64,000 nucleotides of DNA from contig NZ_CP029331.1 in assembly GCF_003345255.1 (NCBI RefSeq), positions 2,294,001 to 2,358,000 of the forward strand, read 5' to 3'. Positions 17,577 through 25,842 of the stretch are shown one piece after another. The notes beneath the pieces were generated by a model. It did not search any database. It saw only the letters and a program-made list of their open reading frames with translations, and was not told the origin of the DNA. Origin of the DNA: Pseudothauera hydrothermalis (GTDB lineage Bacteria > Pseudomonadota > Gammaproteobacteria > Burkholderiales > Rhodocyclaceae). Position 1 is the stretch's first letter. Each line of letters starts with the position of its first letter. Both the position numbers and the translations under genes were made by a program.

Positions 17577-18377
17577 TCAACCGTTGGCGCCGCTGATCGT
17601 GGCCCAGGCGGAATGGTTGTGGATGGACTCGAAGTTCTCCGAAGCCACCTGCCACGCGGCAATCCGCGGCTCGGCGCGCAGCCGCAGGGCGATGTCACGG
17701 ACCAGGTCTTCGACGAACTTCGGGTTGTCGTAGGCGCGCTCGGTCACCCATTTTTCGTCCGGACGCTTGAGCAGGCCGAAAAGCTCACAAGAGGCTTCCT
17801 CCTCGGCGATGCGCACCAGCTCTTCGAAGCTCATGTCTTCACGCAGCACCACTTCCAGGGTGATCTGCGAACGCTGGTTGTGCGCTCCGTAGGCTGAAAT
17901 CTCCTTCGAGCACGGGCACAGGCTGGTCACCGGCACCACCACCCGCATGGTGGTCTGCGGCAGATCCCCGGGGGGCTGCTCCACCCGCAGCGCAGCGTCG
18001 ACATCGAGCAAACTTTCCACGCCTGACACCGGCGCGCGCTTGCGAATGAACCAGGGAAAGGCGGCCTCCAGCCGACCGGATGTCGCGCCTAAGCGCGCCA
18101 GCATGTCGGCAAACAGGGTCCGCAAACCGGACAGATCCAGCGCATCGCGCTTGGCTTCGACCAACTCCACAAAGCGCGACATGTGCGTGCCTTTTTGTTC
18201 GGCCGGCAGGCCCACGCTCAGCGCCAAGGTGGCCACGGTCGCCACCACGGTGCCATCGGCTCCACGCCAGGTCAGCGGATAGCGCAAGCCGCGGATGCCC
18301 ACCTGCTCGATGGCCAGCGCGCGATGGTCGCGGATGGACTGAATATCCGGAAGGAAAATGGATTCGGGCGCGTTCAT
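17577..18377 (-). CDS. folE2: GTP cyclohydrolase FolE2 (type IB)
   Basis: A 266-aa type IB GTP cyclohydrolase, which makes 7,8-dihydroneopterin triphosphate for folate or pterin synthesis. The diagnostic metal-binding motif CPCSKEISAYGAHNQRS is intact, and length is normal for the family. The ATG at 18377 has a good GGAGG site 5 bases upstream. It heads the nine-gene minus-strand operon and is divergent from the LitR-like regulator. A palindromic operator (18391-18405) lies only 14 bases before the start codon. Association of a pterin gene with photoreceptor-controlled lipid genes suggests a light-response role, perhaps cofactor supply for a photolyase encoded elsewhere. Confidence 0.96.
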   Translation of the reverse strand: MNAPESIFLPDIQSIRDHRALAIEQVGIRGLRYPLTWRGADGTVVATVATLALSVGLPAEQKGTHMSRFVELVEAKRDALDLSGLRTLFADMLARLGATSGRLEAAFPWFIRKRAPVSGVESLLDVDAALRVEQPPGDLPQTTMRVVVPVTSLCPCSKEISAYGAHNQRSQITLEVVLREDMSFEELVRIAEEEASCELFGLLKRPDEKWVTERAYDNPKFVEDLVRDIALRLRAEPRIAAWQVASENFESIHNHSAWATISGANG

Positions 18378-18390
18378 GACACCTCCAAGG

Positions 18391-18405
18391 TTTGTCTTGG
18401 ACAAA
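18391..18405. promoter_or_regulatory. Palindromic operator 1 (TTTGTC-N3-GACAAA)
   Basis: Perfect 6-bp arms with the spacer TTG. It lies between the folE2 promoter and its ribosome binding site. Its centre is 84 bp from that of operator 2. A site for the divergently encoded MerR/B12 regulator is inferred. Confidence 0.75.
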
Positions 18406-18460
18406 TTGGGCAAAGCCGTACACTTGGCGCACACCGCCCCAGTGCAGGCTTCGACACACC

Positions 18461-18488
18461 AGATTAACCCCGTTTTTGTCGTGGACAA
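18461..18488 (-). promoter_or_regulatory. Predicted promoter of the folE2 operon
   Basis: Read on the minus strand: -35 TTGTCC (18483-18488), 16-bp spacer, -10 TAATCT (18461-18466). The -10 match is weak (3 of 6). The -35 lies inside operator 2, as expected for a repressible promoter. Confidence 0.4.
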
Positions 18489-18489
18489 A
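18475..18489. promoter_or_regulatory. Palindromic operator 2 (TTTGTC-N3-GACAAA)
   Basis: Perfect arms with spacer GTG, extendable to 8-bp arms less one base (18474-18490). It overlaps the -35 elements of both predicted divergent promoters, so a bound repressor would block both directions. Centre 84 bp from operator 1 and 63 bp from operator 3. Confidence 0.8.
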
Positions 18490-18510
18490 AGCGGGCCACA
18501 GACCTAAGAT
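18482..18510 (+). promoter_or_regulatory. Predicted promoter of the LitR-like regulator gene
   Basis: -35 TGGACA (18482-18487), an optimal 17-bp spacer, and -10 TAAGAT (18505-18510). The -35 is the right half of operator 2, so the regulator probably controls its own synthesis. Confidence 0.5.
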
Positions 18511-18537
18511 AGGCTCAGCACACTTTGATGTCAATGA

Positions 18538-18552
18538 TTTGTCCAGGACAAA
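18538..18552. promoter_or_regulatory. Palindromic operator 3 (TTTGTC-N3-GACAAA)
   Basis: Perfect arms with spacer CAG, extendable to ATTTGTC...GACAAAT (18537-18553). It lies in the leader of the regulator gene and touches the possible ATG at 18552, which suggests autoregulation. Confidence 0.75.
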
Positions 18553-19484
18553 TGTCAAATACCTTGTCTGACCACCATGCTGACGCGGAAGCCATGGGCA
18601 TTGCCGCCGTCGAACGCGACACCGGCATCGCCAAGGACACCTTGCGAATCTGGGAGCGCCGCTACGGGTTTCCGGCCCCCTTACGCGATCCGCGCGGCGA
18701 GCGCCTCTACCCCCCGGACCAGGTGGACAAGCTACGCCTGATGCGCCGGCTGATGGACCAAGGCAAGCGGCCGTCGGCCCTGGTGCGGCTGAGCACCGAG
18801 GAACTGGCGGCTCTACTCGACCGCACTGAACCGGGCGCAATCGAGACTTCGCGCAGCACGCGCAAAGCAGCCCTGCTGCAACTGCTGCGCCTGCATCGCA
18901 GTAACGAACTGCGCGCCGCACTGCACCAACTGCTGCTCAAGCAGGGCTTGCAACGCTTTGTCGCCGACACGCTGGCGCCATTGAACGAGTGTGTAGGCCA
19001 CGCCTGGATGCGCGGCGACATCGACGTGCCGGAGGAACATCTGTACACCGAACAGGTGCAAAACGTGCTGCGCAGCGCGATCGGTTCGCAAACGGCGGCG
19101 GGCGGGCGGCCGCGCATCCTGCTCACCACCTTTCCGGATGAACAGCACGCCCTGGGCCTGCTGATGGCCGAAGCCATGCTGGTGCCCGAGGGAGCCGCCT
19201 GCGTCTCGCTGGGCACGCAGACACCGATGAGCGATATCCGCAGCGCCGCCACCGCCGGCGGCTTCGATATCGTGGCGCTGTCGTTCAGTGCGGCCTTCCC
19301 TTCACGTCAGGCAATCGAGGGCCTGAACACGCTGCGCGCCATGCTGCCGCCAGAGATCGCCATGTGGGCGGGCGGCGCCGCGGTACGGGGCAAGGGTCGG
19401 CGGCTGGAAGGGGTGCGGGTCATCGAAGATCTGAACGATGCGCTCACTGCCCTGCACGAGTGGCGCACCGAGCATCGCAGTTGA
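18552..19484 (+). CDS. MerR-family regulator with B12-binding domain (LitR/CarH-type photoreceptor)
   Basis: A 310-aa regulator. The N-terminal MerR winged helix is clear (GIAAVERDTGIAKDTLRIW, RRYGFP). The C-terminal half matches the cobalamin-binding domain of CarH/LitR. The Wx9EH motif is intact (W152, E162, H163), and an ExHxxG-type lower-ligand motif is present (E197, H199, G202), so adenosylcobalamin binding is likely. The residue after W152 is Met, whereas in Thermus CarH it is the His that ligates cobalt after light exposure. Start: ATG 18552 is used; ATG 18594 would put operator 3 wholly in the leader. Predicted to repress the divergent folE2 operon in the dark. Confidence 0.9.
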   Translation: MSNTLSDHHADAEAMGIAAVERDTGIAKDTLRIWERRYGFPAPLRDPRGERLYPPDQVDKLRLMRRLMDQGKRPSALVRLSTEELAALLDRTEPGAIETSRSTRKAALLQLLRLHRSNELRAALHQLLLKQGLQRFVADTLAPLNECVGHAWMRGDIDVPEEHLYTEQVQNVLRSAIGSQTAAGGRPRILLTTFPDEQHALGLLMAEAMLVPEGAACVSLGTQTPMSDIRSAATAGGFDIVALSFSAAFPSRQAIEGLNTLRAMLPPEIAMWAGGAAVRGKGRRLEGVRVIEDLNDALTALHEWRTEHRS

Positions 19485-19577
19485 CCAACACCGGGCGCTT
19501 TTCGCCGCCCCGATGGCGTATTACGCTTGCGCTACACAGGCCGGTGTCGCGGCCTGGAGCTTACCTAGGAGCCGACT

Positions 19578-21260
19578 GTGGACAACGCCGCCCCTTCCCT
19601 GTACGCCATGTTCGCCGGCGCTTTCGGAGGGGTGGGGCTGTTTCTGCTCGGCATGCACTTACTGACCGACGGTCTCAAGCTGGCCGCAGGCCGCGCGCTG
19701 GAGGACTTGCTGCAACGCTCCACCTCGACCCGGCTCAAGGGCTTGGCCGCCGGCATCCTGATTACCTCACTGGTGCAATCGTCCTCGGCGGTCACGGTGG
19801 CCAGCATCGGCTTTGTGAACACCGGCTTGCTGTCGCTTGGCAACGCCCTGTGGGTGATCTTCGGTTCCAACGTCGGCACCACGATGAATGCCTGGCTGGT
19901 GGCCTGGCTGGGCTTTAGCTTCAAGATCGACGCCTTCGCCCTGCCCTTCGTCGGCATCGGCGCCGCCACCATGCTGATCGCCCGCGGCCAGCGCCCACGC
20001 GCGCTGGGGCAGGCGCTGGCCGGCTTCGGCGTGCTGTTTCTTGGCATCGACGTGCTCAAGGACACCTTTTCGTCCCTTGGAGCGGACATCGACATCGGTC
20101 GATACGTCGGCCAGAGCCTGTCGGGCTATCTGATGCTGGTCGGCATCGGCACCTTGATGACGGTGCTGATGCAGGCTTCCGGGGCGGTCATCGCCATCGT
20201 CATCACCGCCGCCTCGGGCGGCTTGATGAGTATCGAAGCGGCCTGCGCGATGGTCATCGGCACCAATATCGGCACCACCTTCACCGCCATCCTGTCGGCG
20301 GTAGGCGCCACCTCCAACGCCCGTCGACTGGCCGCCTCGCACGTGTTCTTCAACCTGATCACCGGTGCAGTGGCACTGGCCCTGCTGCCGCTGTTGATCG
20401 GCTTGCTCGGCCTGCTGCGCGACTGGCTCGACCAGCCGGCCACCCCCGCGGTCACCATCGCCATGTTCCACACCGTGTTCAACCTGCTCGGGGTGTTGCT
20501 CATGGTGCCCACCAGCGGCTGGCTGCTGCGCACCTTGTCGCGCCACTTCACCAGCCGTGAAGAAGAGCGCGCCCGCCCGCGCTACCTGGACGCCAATGCG
20601 GCCAGCGTGCCGGACCTGGCGCTGCGTGCGCTGCGCCTGGAACTGGGCCGCACCCAGGCGCTGGCGGCCAGTTGTCTGCGCGCTGCGGCTGCCCGGCCGG
20701 CTGCCGAAGACAGCATCCGCGCGCAGCGCGAGGTGCTCACCGCGCTGTCGCACAGCATGGCCGAATATGCCAGCCGGCTCAATGCAGCCATCCTGCCGCC
20801 CACGCTGGTCGATGCGCTGGCCCGCAGCCTGCGCGTGCTGCAATACCAGGAAAACGCGGTCGACGGCAGCTTGCAGGCCGCCGCGCTGGCTCCGCGCCTG
20901 GCCCCGCTGGCAACCCACCTGATGGATGCCCAAACCGTTTTCCTGCAGGCACTCGATGCCCTGGCCGGCGCCGCCGAGCAAGCGGACACGGCTCACCCCG
21001 CAGCGCAGATCGAGGCCGCCCTGCAGGCGGCCGAAAACGCCTACGCCCGCCTCAAAGAAGCGCTGCTGGTGGCCGGTGCGCACGCACAATTGAGCATTGC
21101 CGACATGCAAGCGTTGCTGCGTCACGCCAGCTTGCTGCGCCGTGCGGCCGAGCAGACCGCCAAGGCCGCCCGCCACCTGTTGGCGCTGGAGGCCGGCATA
21201 GCGCCCCCGGCGGAAGACAAGTCCGAAGCCGACCCCCTCGACAGCGCCGAAGCGGCCTGA
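19578..21260 (+). CDS. Na/Pi cotransporter family protein with PhoU-like domain
   Basis: A 560-aa inner-membrane protein. The two inverted Na/Pi cotransporter repeats are visible, with the [17 protein letters not shown] signature (about residues 66-83) and the second repeat around [19 protein letters not shown] cytoplasmic helical PhoU-like tail follows from about residue 340. The family moves phosphate with sodium. The GTG start at 19578 has an AGGAG site 7 bases upstream. It starts 93 bp after the LitR-like gene on the same strand. Substrate direction (uptake or efflux) cannot be told from sequence. Confidence 0.9.
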   Translation: MDNAAPSLYAMFAGAFGGVGLFLLGMHLLTDGLKLAAGRALEDLLQRSTSTRLKGLAAGILITSLVQSSSAVTVASIGFVNTGLLSLGNALWVIFGSNVGTTMNAWLVAWLGFSFKIDAFALPFVGIGAATMLIARGQRPRALGQALAGFGVLFLGIDVLKDTFSSLGADIDIGRYVGQSLSGYLMLVGIGTLMTVLMQASGAVIAIVITAASGGLMSIEAACAMVIGTNIGTTFTAILSAVGATSNARRLAASHVFFNLITGAVALALLPLLIGLLGLLRDWLDQPATPAVTIAMFHTVFNLLGVLLMVPTSGWLLRTLSRHFTSREEERARPRYLDANAASVPDLALRALRLELGRTQALAASCLRAAAARPAAEDSIRAQREVLTALSHSMAEYASRLNAAILPPTLVDALARSLRVLQYQENAVDGSLQAAALAPRLAPLATHLMDAQTVFLQALDALAGAAEQADTAHPAAQIEAALQAAENAYARLKEALLVAGAHAQLSIADMQALLRHASLLRRAAEQTAKAARHLLALEAGIAPPAEDKSEADPLDSAEAA

Positions 21261-21315
21261 GGCGCTGCTAGAATCCCCGCCAGCCGACGCCACCCGCTGC
21301 ATCCCGCTCCCGCCC

Positions 21316-21804
21316 ATGGACTACCCCCGCCCCGCTTTCGAAAACAAGATCTGTCCGCCCGAAGCGCTTGCCAACCGCGTAGCCGCACTGCCCCGCCCGC
21401 TGGTGTTTACCAACGGCTGCTTCGATATCCTGCACCGCGGCCATGTGACCTACCTGGCGCAGGCGCGCGCGCTGGGCGCAGCCATGGCGGTGGCGCTCAA
21501 CACCGATGCCTCGGTACGCCGCCTGGGCAAGGGCGCGGACCGTCCGGTCAATCCGCTCGAAGACCGCTTGGCGGTGATCGCAGCGTTGGCCTGCGTGGAC
21601 CTGGTCACCTGGTTCGATGACGACACCCCCTTGGCCCGCATCGTGACCTGCCGCCCGGAGGTGCTGGTCAAAGGCGGCGACTGGACGCCCGAGCGCATCG
21701 TCGGGGCCGCCGAAGTGCGCGGCTGGGGCGGCAGCGTGCACGCCATCCCCTTTGTCCATCCACGCTCAACCACCGCGCTGATCCAGCGTATCCGCGCTGG
21801 CTAA
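21316..21804 (+). CDS. rfaE2: D-glycero-beta-D-manno-heptose 1-phosphate adenylyltransferase
   Basis: A 162-aa cytidylyltransferase-fold protein equal to the C-terminal domain of HldE/RfaE. It has the nucleotide-binding motif [17 protein letters not shown] and the later segment [16 protein letters not shown]. It activates heptose-1-phosphate with ATP to ADP-heptose for the LPS inner core. The single-domain form is usual in betaproteobacteria, where the kinase domain (RfaE1) is separate. It follows the phosphate transporter gene by 55 bp. The accessory region begins just after it. Confidence 0.95.
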   Translation: MDYPRPAFENKICPPEALANRVAALPRPLVFTNGCFDILHRGHVTYLAQARALGAAMAVALNTDASVRRLGKGADRPVNPLEDRLAVIAALACVDLVTWFDDDTPLARIVTCRPEVLVKGGDWTPERIVGAAEVRGWGGSVHAIPFVHPRSTTALIQRIRAG

Positions 21805-21910
21805 AGGCGGACCGTCTGGCGCGCGGCGCGGAATCCGCACCCGCATCCGCGTCCCTTCCCGAGAAGCTTCTACTTTCGAAACCACTCATTGGCCGGGGGA
21901 TTACCGTAAC

Positions 21911-21935
21911 GTGAGGCTCAATTTTTGAGCCTCAC
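21911..21935. repeat. Inverted repeat IR-A (10-bp arms, 5-base spacer)
   Basis: GTGAGGCTCA, spacer ATTTT, TGAGCCTCAC. It lies 20 bases before the ATG at 21955. No T-run follows on either strand, so an operator is more likely than a terminator. A second copy with the same AGGCTCA/TGAGCCT core lies at 25843-25861. Confidence 0.75.
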
Positions 21936-21954
21936 AGTGTGGCATGCTTGCTTT

Positions 21955-23523
21955 ATGAGCTGCGCACGACTCGACTTCACCCAACCCGACGGGCTCGCCA
22001 CCGGCGAGGCCGTCGCACTGGCTTCGTCGCCGGCGTTTTCGCTCTCGCCTCCTGAAGCCGGCTGGATTCGGCTGGCGATCGAACATCCCGATGCAGATTT
22101 TCCCCCAGTGATGATGAGCAAGGTCTTCTCGCCCCTTGCGCCCCTGTGGGCCTGGTCTCTGGCGGTCGCCTGGGGGATGGAACCAGCATCGTGCCGTATC
22201 GACGAAGAAGGCAGCGCCGTCTATCTCATCGCAAAGGCAGGTACAGAAGGGCGCCTTTCCTTCACCCTCGCTCGCACACAGTACGGGTGCCGCAACGAAC
22301 CCGAACGGCTGCTGCAGGCGCTGACCAGGGAAGAAGAGCGCGCGCAGTTCCTGCACCGCTGGAGCGCATTGTGGGCGGCGTACTTTGGGGATGAAACGCT
22401 GCCCTGGATCGAATGGGAGCGCCGTGAGGAGACGAGCATCCCGGAACCGATGCGCGACATGCCGTGGGAGAGACTACCCAACCTCGCCACCTTTGCAACG
22501 GTCAAGCCCGCTCCCTGGCCGCGCGAGGCGCTGATCGCCTGGTTTTGGCTCTTGCTTGCGCATCATCTGCGCTCGCGCAGGCATGGCTGCGAATACGCCC
22601 AGGACCCCGCCCGCTACATCTTGCGCGAGATGGCCTTTGCCCGCCACGTGCTCGATGCGCTCGCTGCCGCGCGGCAGGCGTTGGGACTGGAAACTTCGGA
22701 CAACGACAAATCCTGCCGGGCGCTGATCCAGCGCGCGCAGGACATCGCGCTTTATGGCCCGGACGAGGCCGAGGAGCCGGACGATGAGTTCGCCGGCTTT
22801 TCGTCCAAGCCGCTCGTGCGCGCCTATTACCGCGCCCAGCAGGCAATGTACGCGCTTCAGGCCGAGACGGTGCGCGCCCTGTTGTCGCGGCTGCCGATCG
22901 GCGAGGGGAGCGCCTTCATCGATGAGCAAGGCCGTCGGGCGCGGCTCGTGCATCAGGACGGCCGCCGCTGGGTGCTCTATTGGGAGGACGGCCGGCTATC
23001 CGAAGGCGACGCGTTCTACGCCGGGCAAAATACCGCCTGCCGCTGGCCGGTGGCCGAAGGGCCGGTGTTCGACGAAGCGGCGCTCAATGCCATCGACCGG
23101 CGGCGGCTTGCCTTCATGCGCCTGGGTGTGTCGCCGCTTTGCGTGGTGTGCCCGTGTTGTGGCTATCCGTGCATGGAAGAGGAAGAGCTTGAGGCTGATG
23201 TCTGCGACATCTGCCGCTGGCCGATCGGGTCCATGCTGAGCCGTTTGCCGCCGCCACTGGACGCCGAGACGGATGAGGAAGGCGATCCGATCTCGCCTAC
23301 ACTGCGGCAATGCCGGCAGAATTTCCTCGACCACCTCGATGCCGATCCGCCCGAAGGGCGGGAGGATGATTGGGCTCGGGAATACTGGCGCAGCCCGCAA
23401 AGGCAAGCGTTTGCCCGTCAGGCGATGGCCGAATGGGATGTCTGGCTGCGAAACCCCGATCTCGAGCACACACCGGAGCCGGTGTGGGTGCGCATGAGCC
23501 GCTGGCGGGAGAAAAACCGATGA
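21955..23523 (+). CDS. Uncharacterised protein with C-terminal CPCC zinc-ribbon
   Basis: A 522-aa soluble protein I do not recognise as a whole. From about residue 395 it carries a cysteine cluster (CVVCPCCGYPC ... CDICRW) that matches the cysteine-rich CPCC domain, a likely zinc ribbon, followed by an acidic tail with Trp-rich segments. The N-terminal 390 residues have no family I can name. I used the ATG at 21955; a TTG at 21925 is possible but would overlap the inverted repeat. Its stop overlaps the next start by 4 bp (ATGA). First gene of an accessory unit of unknown function. Confidence 0.75.
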   Translation: MSCARLDFTQPDGLATGEAVALASSPAFSLSPPEAGWIRLAIEHPDADFPPVMMSKVFSPLAPLWAWSLAVAWGMEPASCRIDEEGSAVYLIAKAGTEGRLSFTLARTQYGCRNEPERLLQALTREEERAQFLHRWSALWAAYFGDETLPWIEWERREETSIPEPMRDMPWERLPNLATFATVKPAPWPREALIAWFWLLLAHHLRSRRHGCEYAQDPARYILREMAFARHVLDALAAARQALGLETSDNDKSCRALIQRAQDIALYGPDEAEEPDDEFAGFSSKPLVRAYYRAQQAMYALQAETVRALLSRLPIGEGSAFIDEQGRRARLVHQDGRRWVLYWEDGRLSEGDAFYAGQNTACRWPVAEGPVFDEAALNAIDRRRLAFMRLGVSPLCVVCPCCGYPCMEEEELEADVCDICRWPIGSMLSRLPPPLDAETDEEGDPISPTLRQCRQNFLDHLDADPPEGREDDWAREYWRSPQRQAFARQAMAEWDVWLRNPDLEHTPEPVWVRMSRWREKNR

Positions 23524-24410
23524 GCAATCGTCAAGGCCCTTTCCCCTGGCGCGTCTTTCTGCGCCGGCGCTTTCCTGCTCATGCCGAGGGGTGGGTCTAT
23601 GCGCAAGTGCCGCTGTGGTGGGCGGCGCTGTTCGCTGATGCACCGCCGACGGCAGAGGTCGATGCACTCTACGCCGTCGTTGCCTTCGTGGTGGCGGTGG
23701 CGATCGTCGGCGCACTCGTGGGGCTGGCGTCGCTGTTGCGCTTTCCCTGGTGGCTGCTATTGCCGTTTTGTCTGCTGTCGCTATGGCTGGATGGGCTCTG
23801 GCGCAAGCTCGGAAAAAGCCCATGGCAGCGAGAACCCGTGCGCCGGCCCTGGTATCTCTCCAACGCCGTGGCGGTGTGGCAAGGGTGGGATCGGTTCATT
23901 CGCCGACGGCCCTGGTATCGAAGGCTGCAACGCAAGCTCGACGCGCTCGCACCGACAACACAACCTCGTCGTCGCAAATGCCAGATCGTGTCCTCGCGGG
24001 CGCAACCGGGTCCCACAGCGTTTGACTACGCCTGCGAGCAGGAAGGCAGCCACCTGTGGTTCTGGTATGGCGTGGGATTCGTGGTGCTGTGGGTGGAACT
24101 GACGGCCGTCGACGCGGCGGGCTGGTTCTGGGGCTTTGTCTTCGCGGTGCTCATGTATGGGCTGTTGCCCTTGACCACCTTGCCGTTCATTGCCGCGGCG
24201 ATTCTGGGATTCTTGTCTGCCTGGCTGGTGGGGTTGGGCATGTCACCCCAGCAACGCGAGCAGGCGCGGTTGCGACGCGCGGCGTCTCTCGCTGCGCCCC
24301 CCCCCCCGCCGCGTGCCCATGCGCCGCATACATCCCATTCAGCGCCAATCTGCACCGAACTGGCTGCTGCCGCTGATCGTTGGGTTGTGGATCGGCTCTG
24401 CCTGGGGTGA
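23520..24410 (+). CDS. Uncharacterised multi-pass membrane protein with C11 tract
   Basis: A 296-aa protein with an aromatic/basic N-terminus, two or more hydrophobic segments near residues 55-90 and two near 180-240 (LWFWYGVGFVVLWVEL, GFVFAVLMYGLLPLTTLPF). No family recognised. Translation is coupled to the CPCC gene by ATGA. Near the 3' end a run of 11 C (24297-24307) encodes a proline stretch, after which the frame ends at 24410 with a non-membrane tail. If one C were lost, the frame would continue to 24420 and gain a hydrophobic segment that overlaps the next start by ATGA. The C-terminus is therefore doubtful. Confidence 0.65.
   Translation: MSNRQGPFPWRVFLRRRFPAHAEGWVYAQVPLWWAALFADAPPTAEVDALYAVVAFVVAVAIVGALVGLASLLRFPWWLLLPFCLLSLWLDGLWRKLGKSPWQREPVRRPWYLSNAVAVWQGWDRFIRRRPWYRRLQRKLDALAPTTQPRRRKCQIVSSRAQPGPTAFDYACEQEGSHLWFWYGVGFVVLWVELTAVDAAGWFWGFVFAVLMYGLLPLTTLPFIAAAILGFLSAWLVGLGMSPQQREQARLRRAASLAAPPPPPRAHAPHTSHSAPICTELAAAADRWVVDRLCLG
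24297..24307. repeat. Homopolymer of 11 C within the membrane-protein gene
   Basis: Eleven consecutive C bases near the 3' end of the gene at 23520. Tracts of this length can slip in replication or be misread in sequencing. A change of one base alters the C-terminus of the encoded protein. Confidence 0.85.
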
Positions 24411-24420
24411 CGATGCATGA
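24319..24420 (+). other. Alternative C-terminal frame or 33-aa small ORF after the C tract
   Basis: In the frame reached by removing one C from the C11 tract, codons 24319-24420 read as a basic start followed by a hydrophobic helix (NWLLPLIVGLWIGSAWG). The stop TGA overlaps the next gene's ATG at 24417. It is either the true C-terminus of the preceding protein or a separate small membrane peptide. Confidence 0.45.
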
Positions 24421-24626
24421 GCGCTTCGCCAGCGGAACCCGGCATGTTCGAAGCTCTCTTTGCCTTTGTCTCGGCACACGAGTGGGCACAGTGGCTTTTT
24501 GTGGCGTTCCTCTTTTTGCCGCCGATGGTGATCGTTCTCATCACCGGGCAGCGCGGTTGGGCTTCGCTCGATACTGTGCTGGGCTGGTGCGCGCTACTGC
24601 TCCTCCTCGCCTTGGCGCTGGTTTGA
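24417..24626 (+). CDS. Small uncharacterised membrane protein
   Basis: A 69-aa protein with two predicted transmembrane helices (WLFVAFLFLPPMVIVLI and LGWCALLLLLALALV). Its ATG overlaps the TGA of the alternative frame ending at 24420, so it belongs to the same transcription unit as the CPCC gene. No family recognised. Its 3' end overlaps a convergent minus-strand membrane protein gene by 33 bp. Confidence 0.6.
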   Translation: MSASPAEPGMFEALFAFVSAHEWAQWLFVAFLFLPPMVIVLITGQRGWASLDTVLGWCALLLLLALALV

Positions 24627-24833
24627 ACGGATGCGCCCGATCAAACCCATTGACAAGGCGTGGCCCAGCATGTCGATCAAACGATCGAGCAAACCGCACG
24701 CCATCGCCATCAGCGGCCAGAGCACAACCGCCATCACGGACGCGACGAGTACAGCGGTTGCCGTATCCCACATCAGCGCGACGGGCACTGCGGCGAGCGC
24801 CGATGCAAAGAGGGAAGTCAGCAGCGATGGCAT
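24594..24833 (-). CDS. Small uncharacterised membrane protein
   Basis: A 79-aa protein with two hydrophobic helices (LLTSLFASALAAVPVALM and AVLVASVMAVVLWPLMAMA) and a basic/acidic C-terminus. A strong ribosome binding site (AAGGAGG) stands about 10 bases before the ATG at 24833. It starts 16 bp after the stop of the upstream minus-strand gene, so the two probably form one transcript. No family recognised. Overlaps the convergent small membrane gene by 33 bp. Confidence 0.65.
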   Translation of the reverse strand: MPSLLTSLFASALAAVPVALMWDTATAVLVASVMAVVLWPLMAMACGLLDRLIDMLGHALSMGLIGRIRSNQRQGEEEQ

Positions 24834-24849
24834 GGTGGAAAGTCCCTCC

Positions 24850-25797
24850 TTACCCGTTCCGTTCGTAAATGGCCACCACGATCCGCCCGCGATCGGACCG
24901 CAGCAGAAACCCGAGCCGGATCGCCCGCACGACCAGCCCTTGCTGTCGCAACAGGCGTATACGCAAATCGGCCATCCCAGGCAGACTCAAGGTGCCGATC
25001 GGTTGCCCATTCCTGTGCAGCAACATGCTGTAGTCATGATCACCCTCTGCCGCGGTGAGCGCATCGCCTTCACGCAAGCGCTTGATGGCAGCGACATCCC
25101 AATCGCCGTCCCACACCGTGCCCACGCGCAATAGCCGCTCGCCGGGCTGTACGAACCGCTTGGCACAGCGCTGGATAAACGCCTTGCGGGTAAGCCCGAT
25201 CGGGAAAGGTTCGCCCGCATCGAGCAAGAAGAGATCGCTCAAGCGCGTTCTGCCCGGCGGCAGCCAGCCGGTCAAGATGCGGTCAAACGGCAGAAACCCA
25301 GGCGCGAAACCCGCTTCGATGCGCACGCCGCCGTTTGGGGCGACGCGCGCCCGCAACAGGCGCGGCGGAGGAAAATAGTGACCGCTGGCGATGGCAGTTT
25401 TTTGCGCCTCGCGCCAGCGCGCCATGAACCCGTCACGCAACGCGGCAACCAGCATTTGGCTGCCAGGGCGAAGCTTTCCGGCGTTCGGGTCAAGAAAGTC
25501 AATCCAGGCTTCGCTGCCAAAGCAGGGGAAGATTTCGAACAGTCTCGGGCCGATATCCAATTCCAGATGCCCGGCCACACGGACCGCCAGGCGGTGCATG
25601 AGGTGACGCAAATGCTTGACCGGCACTGGCCCCGCTTCGACGAAGAGCGGTACGCCATGCTGTTCGGGCATCAGCTGATGGGCGCGGCGGCGTGTGCCGC
25701 GTCTGCCGCGGTTGCGTTGGAAGGTCCAACGAAAGGGAAATTCGTATGGACCGAGCAAGCCCGTTTCTGGTGAACCAATAGGATGGGTATTCTCCAC
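24850..25797 (-). CDS. Uncharacterised 315-aa protein
   Basis: A soluble protein without a family I recognise. The N-terminus is basic (RNRGRRGTRRRAHQ), the middle contains WIDFLDPNAGKLRPGSQML, and the C-terminus is a beta-rich stretch with GQPIGTLSLPGMADLRIRLL. The start is a GTG at 25797 without a clear ribosome binding site; an ATG at the 43rd codon is possible. An inverted repeat with the same core as the one before the CPCC gene lies 46 bases upstream. The gene converges with the CPCC unit, and the pair may form one module. Confidence 0.6.
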   Translation of the reverse strand: MENTHPIGSPETGLLGPYEFPFRWTFQRNRGRRGTRRRAHQLMPEQHGVPLFVEAGPVPVKHLRHLMHRLAVRVAGHLELDIGPRLFEIFPCFGSEAWIDFLDPNAGKLRPGSQMLVAALRDGFMARWREAQKTAIASGHYFPPPRLLRARVAPNGGVRIEAGFAPGFLPFDRILTGWLPPGRTRLSDLFLLDAGEPFPIGLTRKAFIQRCAKRFVQPGERLLRVGTVWDGDWDVAAIKRLREGDALTAAEGDHDYSMLLHRNGQPIGTLSLPGMADLRIRLLRQQGLVVRAIRLGFLLRSDRGRIVVAIYERNG

Positions 25798-25842
25798 AGC
25801 CAGTGCCTCTCACGAGGAAACACCGAAATTGTCCGCGGCTTC

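Noticed and set aside
21911-21935. Intrinsic terminator of rfaE2
   Set aside because: The stem is good but no T-run follows on either strand, and a matching palindrome stands upstream of another gene; an operator fits better.
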